Positions 25,975 through 35,500 of a stretch of 64,000 nt of DNA are shown piece by piece. Numbering within the stretch: position 1 is the first letter of the stretch; every line of letters starts with the position of its first letter. The stretch is taken from the NCBI GenBank assembly GCA_027886175.1, contig JAJNNQ010000024.1, positions 1,100,001-1,164,000 of the forward strand. Direction: 5' to 3'. Both the position numbers and the translations under genes were made by a program. The DNA comes from Phylloscopus collybita. Lineage: Eukaryota > Chordata > Aves > Passeriformes > Phylloscopidae. The notes under the pieces were generated by a model that saw only the letters and a list, made by a program, of their open reading frames with translations, did no database searches and was not told where the DNA came from.

Positions 25975-26028
25975 GATCCCGGTCCCGGTCCCGGTCCTGG
26001 TCCCGATCCCGATCCCGATCCCGGTCCC
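25975..26028 (+). repeat. Hexamer tandem repeat (GGTCCC/GATCCC)x9 upstream of SOD1
   Basis: Nine consecutive 6-bp units: one GATCCC, four GGTCC(C/T), three GATCCC and one GGTCCC. The array ends about 135 bp upstream of the SOD1 TATA box. Confidence 0.95.
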
Positions 26029-26099
26029 CGTTACGCCCCTCCGGCCGCCAGAGGGCGCCTCCCGCCGCCGCTCGTCTCCGCCGCTCTCGCCTCCCCGCG

Positions 26100-26229
26100 C
26101 CGCTATTGGCCGAACCGCGCGCGCTACGCAGCGTGATTGGCCGCGGCGGCGAGCGCCCGCCGTATATAAAGGGAGCGAGGGCGGGGCCTGGCTGCAGACC
26201 GCGGACGCTGCGGGCGGGGCGGGCATAAG
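26100..26229 (+). promoter_or_regulatory. SOD1: SOD1 core promoter and 5' UTR
   Basis: TATATAAA at 26163-26170 predicts a start site near 26190-26197, giving a 5' UTR of roughly 35 nt. Two inverted CCAAT boxes (ATTGG) lie at 26105-26109 and 26136-26140. A GC box overlaps 26179-26188, and another GC-rich run is at 26211-26225. A TATA box combined with CCAAT and GC boxes in a CpG-rich setting is the arrangement known for mammalian SOD1. The exact start site is inferred. Confidence 0.85.
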
Positions 26230-26238
26230 ATGGCGGCG
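26227..26238 (+). promoter_or_regulatory. YY1-like element overlapping the SOD1 start codon
   Basis: AAGATGGCGGCG matches the well-known downstream YY1 element. It lies about 30-40 nt after the predicted start site and includes the ATG. Binding is inferred from the motif only. Confidence 0.45.
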
Positions 26239-26304
26239 GTGCGAGCCGTGTGCGTGATGCGGGGCGAGGGGGCTGTGCAGGGCGTCATCCACTTCGAGCA
26301 GCAG
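26230..26304 (+). CDS. SOD1: SOD1 coding exon 1 (residues 1-25)
   Basis: The ATG at 26230 follows a short 5' UTR about 60 nt downstream of a TATA box. The exon ends at a complete codon with donor CAG|GTGAGG. It carries the first beta strands, including C8, the counterpart of the buried cysteine near the N terminus. The start codon lies inside the sequence AAGATGGCGGC, a YY1-type element. Confidence 0.97.
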
Positions 26305-29157
26305 GTGAGGGCACGGCCGGGCCGCTGAGACCCGCCCCGGCGGGTGCGAAGCTCCCCGCGATCTCCCTCTTCAGCCTCCTCCCCCTGGCCAGCGGGGCGG
26401 GAGGGACCCGCGGCGGGCTCAGCCCGAGGGCGCTGCGGTTCCAAATGGCCGCGGCCCTCGGCAGCCGCGCCGAACCTTAGGGCCGGCCAGGGAGCCGCGG
26501 GGTCACTCGCGCTCCGCTCTGAAAGTACGGGATCTTTCTGGAAGGCCCCATCGGATAACGGGTACTCCTTGCGCTTAGCGATAAAACACGGGAAGGAACG
26601 TGTTTGAGGGCGTTAAACGAACACAAACATTCCGGGCAATGTCGTGGGCTCGTGGCGGAGCCTCCCCAGTGCTTTCTGTCACCTTGGTTTGACACGGAGC
26701 CCTGGAATGCCAAAGTCCTTGCGGTGATAAAGCCTCTCCTTTGAAGGGTACGGGACCGGTGAAAGTCACTGGGAAGATCACTGGATTGGCCGATGGAGAG
26801 CACGGCTTCCACGTCCATGAGTTCGGTGACAACACCAATGGTAAGATGTCCCTCCAGGCCTCTGGGCCACGGCTGGAGAGGTGGCTGCTCAGCTCTAAAG
26901 AGCTGCTCAGGGTGCTGCAGCAGCAGCTTGGGTCTCACGGCTGCACATCCGTGTGAGGAGATCGGTGTGACGTTTCCCGAGGAATTGCTTCCTGGATAAT
27001 GCTCTGAGCGTGTTGAGGCTGGTGGTCAAGACCTGACACACCAAGCGCTCACCTGAACGCTTGGATAACCCGGCGTTATGAAATAAGAAAGCCTCTGGCT
27101 GAGCCTGGGACTTGTGAGGCTGTAGCAGGTGATTTATCTGCAGGGGATTAGCAGGGCCTGGCACGGGAGGGGAGCTGTTTGCAGTGGCTGGGAGCGGTGC
27201 GGGAGCAGCGGGTTGATCCTGCGCTCCTGCTCTGACGCTGCTCTGCTGTGTTCCAGGGTGCACCAGTGCTGGCCCCCACTTCAACCCAGAGAAGAAGCAG
27301 CACGGGGGGCCCAGCGATGCCGAGAGGTGAGTCCGGGGCGTGGACACTGCTGGCAGAAAAACCCTGCTAATTCCTGCAGCGTTCCCGAGGTCACTTAGCT
27401 GTTCTTGGGTAATGCCAGTGTTTGTTTCTCTGAGAGTGTGGTGTGAAATCCTCTCCTGGGGGCATTTCCTGGTTTTGGGAGGAGGGGACAGCGAGAGCCT
27501 GCTGCTCACGCTGGGTATCTGTACCCCAGTGGGATGTGAGACTTGGCTGTTCCCTGGGAGCAGCTCTCACAGCCCAGCTCCCTTGGGCAGCTGCCAGAGG
27601 AAGCGGTGTGACCGTGTGTGGGGAGCAGGGCTCAGGCAGCCTGGCCTCGCACAGGACCAGGAATGCTCACCTTGGTGTCTGTGAGCGCTCCCCGTGTGGC
27701 TGATAAATCCCACCTGAGGCACAGGCCGGGCAGAGCTGGGTGCTGGATGTGGGCCAGCTCCTGCATGACACAGCATGAAACGTGTGTGTGGGGCCCTGGC
27801 AGCCACTGCTCGGGGATAAAGGTTGGGAGTGCACGGACATTGTGACTTCTGGAGCCCTGGCAGATCCTGCTCCTGCTGTGGCTGGGGCCAGGGGAGTTCC
27901 TTAGGAGGGTGCAAGAAGTGGATCATGCTTTTATCAGCGTACAGAAACAATTGGACCGAAGCTTCCTTGAAGCTTAAATCAAGCAAATTCCTCAGGGGAG
28001 AGCTGTCGTTAACCCAGTTTTATAGGACTTGGTTAAAAATAGGGAGCTTTTGTAACAAGCTGGTGGTCAGCCCTGGGCTGGCTGAGCTGGGCAGCTGGCA
28101 GGGATGTGCCAGTATTCCAGGTTCTGAATGTGGCCAGAGGAGCCTGACAGACCAGGATCAGCTGCATTTTCAGTGAATGGCGTGCAGGACTCAGCACACC
28201 AGAATGTCCAGAAGTCCTGTGAAAATTCCACTGCTTGAGGCTCAGTTCTCCAGGGAAGCCTTAGCAGATACGTAGCTCTGATAGAAGCTGTGTGGGAGAG
28301 CAGCATGCCAAGTGATGGGGCAATGCCAGACTGGAATAGTCATCCCTGGTAGTGGCTGGAACTGAGCAGCCTTTGACCTGCTGCCTGACAAACTGCTTTT
28401 CCTAATCCTCCTTAAACCAAAAGCCTGCAGCTGCCTGTGAAATAGCAGGGCTGCCATGGACAGCAGAAGCTCTGAGAACAGTGTCAGCGTTCCACCAAGT
28501 CTGCAGGAAAGGTTGTTCCACTGGATTTGGGAGCCTTTGTTAAGTTGTAACATGAACTCCCAGGCTGCCCTTGGAAGAGCTTTCAGTCCAGGCTGCTTTC
28601 TGAGTTCCCCGTGTTTCTGTGCAGGCACGTGGGAGACCTGGGCAATGTGACTGCCAAAGGAGGCGTGGCTGAAGTGGAGATCCAGGATTCTGTCATTTCC
28701 CTCTCCGGACCACACTGCATCATCGGCCGTACCATGGTGGTGAGTGCTGAGGGGCCTGGGGAAGCTCCAGAGCCTGGAGAGGGGATTTACAGCCATCCCT
28801 CTGTGTCCTAGCGTGGCACTTTGCTGCCATGAGCCCTAATTCCTGCCAGCCTTCCAGAGATGTCCCTCCCTAACACTGCCCCTTCCTGCTGTGGGTGCCT
28901 GAAGCACCCTGGAGCACAGGTCCAGTTGGGAGTTTTTAGCGTGGCTATCAGTTTGGCATTGGGGAGTTAAGTGTGCTGCTGCTGCTGGAGCAGTGATGAG
29001 TGGATCCACAGCTGGAGCAGTTAAGGTCCCTTCACTTCTCTTCCAGGTGCATGAGAAGCGGGATGACCTGGGCAGAGGGGGAGACAACGAGAGCAAGTTA
29101 ACTGGAAACGCAGGCCCGCGCCTGGCCTGCGGAGTGATCGGGATTGCCAAGAGCTAA
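26230..29157 (+). CDS. SOD1: SOD1, Cu/Zn superoxide dismutase (whole gene, 5 coding exons)
   Basis: Cytosolic Cu/Zn superoxide dismutase, which converts superoxide to hydrogen peroxide and oxygen as a homodimer. The coding sequence joins 26230-26304, 26747-26840, 27257-27326, 28625-28739 and 29047-29157: 465 nt, 154 residues plus TAA, the usual family length. Exon sizes and phases match the vertebrate gene, and all introns are GT-AG. Counting Met as 1, the copper ligands are H47, H49, H64 and H120; the zinc ligands are H64, H72, H81 and D84; C58 and C146 form the intrasubunit disulfide; R143 guides the substrate. The signature around [10 protein letters not shown] is intact. Relative to the human protein as I recall it, small length changes near the N terminus and in the loop after residue 90 cancel out. 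The C terminus ends AKS, where I recall AKC in chicken. The upstream TATA box and GC boxes support the start. Identification is secure. Confidence 0.98.
26747..26840 (+). CDS. SOD1: SOD1 coding exon 2 (residues 26-57)
   Basis: The acceptor is TTTGAAG and the donor is GTAAGA. The exon encodes the strand leading into the active site, with the copper ligands H47 and H49 in the [10 protein letters not shown] motif. It ends after the first base of the Gly57 codon. Confidence 0.97.
27257..27326 (+). CDS. SOD1: SOD1 coding exon 3 (residues 57-80)
   Basis: At 70 nt this equals the size of the mammalian exon 3. It encodes the zinc-loop region: C58 (disulfide), H64 (bridging copper and zinc) and H72 (zinc). 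The acceptor is TTCCAG and the donor GTGAGT. It ends with two bases of the Arg80 codon. Confidence 0.97.
28625..28739 (+). CDS. SOD1: SOD1 coding exon 4 (residues 80-118)
   Basis: The acceptor is GTGCAG and the donor GTGAGT. It contains zinc ligands H81 and D84, the [10 protein letters not shown] motif and surface cysteine C111. It is 115 nt, one codon shorter than I recall for human, from a one-residue difference in the loop after residue 90. Confidence 0.97.
29047..29157 (+). CDS. SOD1: SOD1 coding exon 5 (residues 119-154, stop)
   Basis: It encodes copper ligand H120, the electrostatic loop, R143 and disulfide C146, then GVIGIAKS and TAA at 29155-29157. The acceptor is CTTCCAG. Confidence 0.97.
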   Translation: MHEKRDDLGRGGDNESKLTGNAGPRLACGVIGIAKS

Positions 29158-29301
29158 GTGTGGTACCTGCACTGCTCTGCCATTGCTGCTCTTGCCCTTC
29201 CTCGTGCAAGCTCAAGATTTGTCATTAATCTCCTGCTCCTCTGCATCCCAAGCAGCACTCACAGGCTGGAGACTGACTGAGTTTTGTATGATGTACATTC
29301 A

Positions 29302-29307
29302 ATTAAA
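29302..29307 (+). terminator. SOD1: SOD1 proximal poly(A) signal (ATTAAA)
   Basis: ATTAAA lies 145 nt after the stop codon and is followed by GT-rich sequence (TGTGGTCTCTG) about 20 nt downstream, a plausible cleavage context. The resulting 3' UTR would be about 165 nt. Confidence 0.65.
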
Positions 29308-29507
29308 GTGTCCCTGATGGAACGGCTCTGTGGTCTCTGCTCACGCTCCTGCTGTCACCATCCCGTGTCACATCCCTGCTGTGAGGGAAGATGTGAGCAG
29401 TGCTCCTGTCCCGGACCCAGGATGCTCTGGCAAAGAGCAGCAGGCCCTGGGTGTGCCAGGGCTTCCTCCTGGGGCAGGGGCAGCATTTGTAGGCTTCAAA
29501 TTTGTGT

Positions 29508-29513
29508 AATAAA
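29508..29513 (+). terminator. SOD1: SOD1 distal poly(A) signal (AATAAA)
   Basis: A canonical AATAAA lies 350 nt after the stop and is followed by TGTTCTG and CTGTCTGTGAG. Two signals suggest short and long SOD1 3' UTR forms, as reported for mammalian SOD1. Confidence 0.55.
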
Positions 29514-29519
29514 TGTTCT

Positions 29520-31384
29520 GGGCAGATTCACCTGGGTCTGGCTGTCTGTGAGCAGGGAACCACCCCAAACGTGCCCCTGCTGGGAAAGGGGGCCTGGGCT
29601 GCAGCAGGGAGGTGGTTAAATTCCATCCAGCGAGAGGTTCCAGGCATGACCACTGTGTGCCAGTGCCAGCCTCCATCCTGTTCTGTGTGTCCTTCTGAAA
29701 GAGATTTCAGGGCCTCTCTTAATAGAGAGAATGAGTCATTTTAATGACAACTTCTGTCAATAGTCCTTTCTTCTGTACTTCAGGATATTCGTGGAAGTAG
29801 CAGGCTGTAGTTCTAGGTAACCCCATTCCACTGAGGCACACGACTAAGGGAACTGAGTAGTAGAGCAGGAATACTGTAAAAACACTTTGAACTTACGTTC
29901 CCTGTTGCTGCCAGACCACTGTGTGAGTCTTCACCTCCCTGTGCCTCTTCCAGAGGGTTGGTGCTGCTGTTGCTGTGAGGTTTGTGCACAGGCACTGCTG
30001 CAGGTGGTAAAGAGTTGTTCCATAGTTTTCCAGGCTCTGCTTTCAAATCCCTACTAAGGCAGAGAACAGGGGTGGGAGTTGAGTGAACAGAGCAGCCTTG
30101 TGTCTCATTCCTGTCTCCAGCTCCCTAAGGAGGTGTTCTCAGTGAAACAGACCCTCCCTCCTTACGGAGCTGGGGCAGCTTTTTCCAAGGCTCAAACCTC
30201 GATGTGTGGGACAAGGGAATGTCCCACGGGCCAGGCAGGAAACAACCAGTGAGGACACGAGATTTAACACATGGAAGTTGAGGTCACTACAATCTGTAAA
30301 CAGGTTCTTTCTCTCTTTATTCTGCTATTGCAAGAACATAAAAATAGATGTCCTCTCCCCAGTCCAGAGCTCCACAGCGGCTCTCCCACCCACCCTCTCC
30401 CTCCCCCAGAGACAACCCCCTCTGCTGCAGGGCAGCTGAAAAAGGACTGATGTAAGGAAGCAGCTGCCCTTTTCCTTGGGGCAAAATCCCCAACTTTAAA
30501 GGAAGAACACAGCTATAGCAAGGAGAAAAAAACCATTGAATACGCACAGGGTTCATACAGGTTTGCCCCAGCGCTGCTGGGGTCATGGGAGCTCTGAGCC
30601 ACAGCCGAGCCACGCGGGGTGGGCACAGCTTCCCAATGTGTCCCTGCCCCAGGGTTGGGCCGTGGAGAAACTGCACCTGCCCTCGGCACAGCATGGCAGT
30701 GCCCTGGAGAGGAGGGGGCACAACAGCCAGGAACACCCAGGAGCTGCCCTCTGTCCCCAGCCCAGGGGCACACAACCTACCTCTGGCAGGTGAGGAGGGG
30801 CCGGCGTTCCCACAGGAGCAGCCCCGTCTCCGTGGAGGAAAGGCCAAGTCCTTGTCCCAGCCCCGCTTTGAGAGCCAGGCTGCAATTTTGGTGCCTCCGA
30901 GGTCTGACTTCCCAACAAGTACAAAAGCTGTGGGGCGGGTGCTGTCCAGCCCAGCACACGCTTTGTGACATCAGAGCAGACGGTCGGTGCCTGAAGGTGT
31001 CACTTCTTTAAAAAGGCAAATTAAGGGCAACGGGAACCACAGAACCAATTGGGGGGGGAGGGGGAAGGGGAAAAAAAAATAAAGCAAAGAATGGATTGCA
31101 TTGCAAACACTAAAACAGTTAACTCTGCAATTAACATCTTAAAACTAACTTTTAACCCGGGGTCAAGTAGCTCATTAAAATGCAGCAATCTAAAAAACTC
31201 CAGAGGACTGTTACAAATAAAAATTCGTTTCTGTGAATCGCTACACAAACAGATGGATTTCCTTTAACAAACAGAACCAAACCAGTCTAACTTAGACTCC
31301 AGTACAGCATTAACAGTTCCAACTTTAGGCTGCTGAACACTCCTTTTCCACTTCAGTGCAGCGTAGGAAGAATAGCACACGTTA
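29520..31384. other. Intergenic gap between convergent SOD1 and SCAF4 3' ends
   Basis: No gene seen. A minus-strand AATAAA at 30316-30321 could end a longer SCAF4 transcript and shrink the gap to about 0.8 kb. A G-rich then A-rich run lies at 31050-31074. Confidence 0.7.
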
Positions 31385-31717
31385 AAAGTTTGTTACGAAA
31401 ATAGAGTTTATTAAAAACACATCCCTATTGTTTTGAGGAGCTTTCACCGTTACCTTTTCTTAAATTAAAAAAAAAATAGAAAGCACTTCTACTTCTGATT
31501 CGTAAACTTTTTAAAGTCAAAACTTTAAAAAAGTTACAGCAAAAATGGGTAATATTTTAATCATCTCTTCAGTATTTTTATGTTACGTTGTGGCTATTTT
31601 AAATAGAAGGGAAGCAATCAAATTGCTCACAGTGCCCCTTGGCGGGGGGCGCAGGGGCGGAAGCGGATTTACAGCACTGTACAACTAAAGCTCGACACTC
31701 CAAGGCGGGCGGGGGCC
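31385..31717 (-). other. SCAF4: SCAF4 3' UTR (proximal form)
   Basis: After the stop the composition falls from very GC-rich to AT-rich. A minus-strand AATAAA at 31407-31412 implies cleavage near 31385-31395 and a 3' UTR of about 330 nt. A weaker ATTAAA lies at 31556-31561. Confidence 0.6.
31407..31412 (-). terminator. SCAF4: SCAF4 candidate poly(A) signal (AATAAA)
   Basis: Canonical hexamer on the minus strand, followed downstream in that direction by GTGTGCT. A further minus-strand AATAAA at 30316-30321 could serve a longer 3' UTR. Confidence 0.55.
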
Positions 31718-32538
31718 CTAGCGCGGCGCCTCCGCCGCCGAGCCCGTGTCCTTGTCCGCCTGTTCCAGGGATGAGGTAGCCTCGGGCACCGACTCCGGCG
31801 CGGCTTTCGCGCCCGCGGGCTCAGCGTCTCCCGCAGCCAGTTCCGAAACAAGTTCCGCGCCCTCCGTTTTGCCGCCGTGGGGCTCGTGGTTTTTGTCGCC
31901 TTCCGCCCTGTCTGTCACCTCCGGCTTTTCCTTGCCGCGGCTCTCTTCCTTGTCTCTACGAGACTCCCGATCCCTGGAATCCCTCTCCCTGTCTCGGTGG
32001 CCGCTGGAGCGCCTGTTCCTGTCCTCCGAGTCCCTGTGCCTGTCGCGCTCGGGGCTGCGGCGTCCCCAGTCTCGCCTGTCGCGGCCGCCCAGCCGCTCGT
32101 GCTCCCGGTCGTCGCGGCCGCCGTAGCGCTCCCGGTCGTTCTCTACCCGGTTCCCAAAGGATCTCCTCCCGAAGCGCTCCTGGTCTCTGCTGGGCGTGTA
32201 CTGCCTGTCGTTCCTGAACTGCCGCCCGTCCCTGTTCTCCTCGGGCCCGCCGCTGCCGCCGGGCCGCACGAAGTGGCCAGGCGGAGGGAAGGGGGTTTTC
32301 ATCCCGTGCGGGGGAGGCATGCCGAAGCCGCCGGGGCCCGGCGGGGGCCCTCTGTGCATCATGTGCGGCGGCATGTGCCGCGGCGGCATCATGGGGAAGC
32401 GCGGCAGCGGCGGCGGCGGCGGCATCCCCGGCGGGCGCTGCAGCGGGATCAGCCCGGGCCGGGCGCCCAGCAGCCCCGTGGACGGAGTCTGCAGCCCCAC
32501 CACGGGCGCGGGCGGCGGCGGGGCCACGCCCTGGGTGC
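31718..32538 (-). CDS. SCAF4: SCAF4 terminal coding exon 20 (residues 797-1069, TAG)
   Basis: Begins TQGVAPPPPAPVVGLQTPST, then a Met/Pro stretch (FPMMPPRHMPPHMMHRGPPP) and the RD/RS tail (NRVENDRERYGGRDDREHER), ending AAEAPR. Acceptor TTACAG at 32539-32540. The exon is extremely GC- and CpG-rich, with a strong G/C preference at third positions, unlike exons 2-5 or 13-15. The human Q/P-rich tract is missing. The opposite strand is open across the whole exon purely through this composition. Confidence 0.95.
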
Positions 32539-35500
32539 CTGTAAGGAACACACAAGGGACAGTCAGAGGCGGGCAGGAGGGAACACGGAGCCTTTCCGTA
32601 CCTTCGAACCCAAGCTGCAGTGATCCCAGGGAAAGGGCACCCTGGGACATGGAGTGCAGCTTCCTGGGCTCCCCACGCACTGCCCGGGCAGCAGCGGCTG
32701 TGCCAGGGCAGCAACTAATCCCTGACCCCAGAGGCTTCCTTCAGGGAGAGCTCCCCCTCAGCCCCAGCCCAGCCTCCTGCTTCCTCCACCGACCCCAGCC
32801 AAAGCCCCTTCCTGGTGTTGTACTTCCAGGTCAAGGTAGCTCATCCTCTGCAGTCAGATTCTAACATTTCCCTCTGCTACAAAGAGCAGCTGAACAGCCC
32901 AGAGCTGCACAGCATCAGCAAGAGCCTCAGGCACATAGGCAGCAGAGATGAGGCTGGAATACAGCTTGGGAGCACAGCTCTGTTTGCCATTCCAGAGAAA
33001 AGGGACACAATCAAGATTCATTTCATGAGAACAAATCTTGCCATGTAAACTAAAAGGAAAAGCAACGGGTCATTCCTGACTTCTCTTTTTTACAATAGTG
33101 TTTCATCTTTTATAGCACATATTCAGCACCAACTATTTTCCAGGTTTATTCCTATGCTCTTCATAGGAGGAAAAAAACTCCCTGCCCAAACATACTGTCA
33201 GATAAAGCCCAGCCCAAAGCACCCAGACACCAACACACGGAGCCAGAAGGAAGGAGGAATTCTGGACTCCAGCTGAGGTCTTCCCAGCCCAGGGCAGGTG
33301 CTGCCTCAGTCTGAACCAGGAACACTGTCCGGTGTTCCCAGAGCCCTCACACTGCTCCCATCTGCTCCTGCTCACCAGCACCTCCTGCCCTAGAAGCACA
33401 GCCCCTGCCTGGGTAAAACCAGAATGAAATACTGTGGAATTTCACGTTGGAATTAGTGTCAGCAGTGAAAACTGCACTTGGGTGCAGCCACACCAGCTCC
33501 CCTTCAGCTGCTGTGGTGTTCATCCCTCCCTTCACCAGCCTTGGCATCTATCCCCAGACAGACCTGAGCCTTCTGTGCTGCCCTCTCACCACCCCACTGA
33601 CTCCTAGGGACATCTCTGACAGGAACCTTCTCACCTGAGTGCTTTTTAAATTAATACTGGAGGGGAGATGTATTTTGCCAGTGAGAAGACTCATGTGACA
33701 TCTTTCAGTCCATGATATCCTCTCCCCTTTCCCTCCAAGCAGTCAGACACAGCTCCACAGGTCACACTCTTGGAGAGAAATGATCCAGCAGCAGACAGCA
33801 TTTTTTCCCTGTCTCTAAAATGCAGAACCTTCCCCCCACTTGGTCAATAAGCAGGTCTGTAATCACCCAGTTTACACTCCTCCTGGGACAGAGCTACGGA
33901 TCTGACAAGACAGACTCATAGCTAACCATGTCTCCCAGGAATTCTGAGGTGTGGGGATATTCTTGTTGGTAAAAACATCTTTTAATCTTCCTCAGAAGAT
34001 TAAAACAAGGCCAAATAGAATAACTGAGAACTAAAGAGCAGAAGTTAAGCCTGTGCTTCTGCTTAGAAGCAGCAGAGCAGATGTGGGTTACAAGAACATG
34101 AACATTAGGTTAGGGAGGGAAGTTTCACATTTAATAAGTACGAGTCATTTAATTTCTCAACCTTATTTCTACACAAACTGCAGCACTGAAGCAACATAAT
34201 GGTACCTGGAACTCCTTCATTGTGAACTGCATCGGCTGGAGAGCTGCACACTTTTTATTTCAAATTTATTTTTAAGTATCAACCCCCTTCCATGCTGAGG
34301 CTAACACAACTGTAGGACTACCCGAGTTTCCTCACTCTGTTGACAAATCAGGCACCAACTAAAATCCAAAAGAGCTGTCCAGAAACACATCCCAGTACTG
34401 AAAATGCTCAGGGAAATTCATTCAGGTGCAGACACACACACCATGTCTGGGGCAAGCTGAAGTCCTCTTCTGGTTTAGGAAGTACCTGACATTCAAGTAG
34501 TCTCTTGAACTGGCTATGAACTCCCTGAGCTCCAAGAGAAACCCTGAGGTGATTTCCTGACCCAGCTTGTCCTACTGGAGCCAGTTCCCTCACGCCTGAC
34601 ACCTGCTCCTCTGTCCCAATGTGCAAAGCCACACCCTGCCTTCACAACACATTTTATGGGTTTCAGAGGAGCACCCACCACACACCAAAGTGTCCCAAGT
34701 TTCATCACTTGACTCCTACGACACAGCCCAAGTGCTCAGGCTGGCCTGAAGTATCTTCTGTCCAGAGAGGGCACAGGAGCCATCCTTTTGATAAATGCTT
34801 TGATAAATTAGGTATGAAGCCAGATTTCCACGTCACTGTGATCCAGAGCTGATCATCTCTCCCAGCTGGACAAAGCCTACGTTCCCTAGGGATAAATCCC
34901 ATGTCACCAGTGCTGACACACCTGATGTACTCTTACACAAACTCTGCTCACTAAGTGGTTCCAGTAACTCCTATCCCCTTAAATCACTTCCCAGCACGTG
35001 GAGTTCCCAGCACACAAACCTCACGGAAACAAACACATGGAACAAGCCAAAAGCTCACGGATTCAGCCCAACAGCAGCAGGTTTTCACTCCACTTTGAAA
35101 CTGCTGCTCTCCAACATTCTGCATGTTCTCCAGAGGGGAATGTGGCATCTTACAGCTAGAACATTAAATACTGCCAGGGAATTCTTGAGAGAGGGACCAT
35201 CTGGTGGGTTTTTGCTGGAGTTTGATCTAGAATCTTTCACAGCAACTCAAGACTGTAAAGAAAGAAGCCTGAACTAAAGGGCCTAAATATGGAGGCACAG
35301 CTGAAAAACCTTGCCAAAAATCCCAACATTTTGGGACAGTCACACTCCGAGGGGCTCAGAGAATGCTATATTTGTCTTTCATGATTTAATGTAGATGACA
35401 AAAATCACTTCAGAACAAACCATCAGGGGAGCAAAGAGTAAGAACTGAGCTCGTACTACCAGGAAGTGCATGCAAATTCCATGGGAACTCCAGAATAACT

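Larger units (their letters stand above)
26305..29046 (+). other. SOD1 introns 1-4
   Basis: Introns are 26305-26746, 26841-27256, 27327-28624 and 28740-29046 (442, 416, 1298 and 307 nt). The gene spans under 3 kb of coding range, much shorter than mammalian SOD1. Intron 1 starts inside the CpG island. I saw no embedded gene or clear transposon in them. Confidence 0.9.

Noticed and set aside
31877..32623. 248-codon plus-strand frame antisense to the SCAF4 terminal exon
   Set aside because: It mirrors a GC-rich RS-coding exon; open by composition and extending past the exon into the intron without splice logic.
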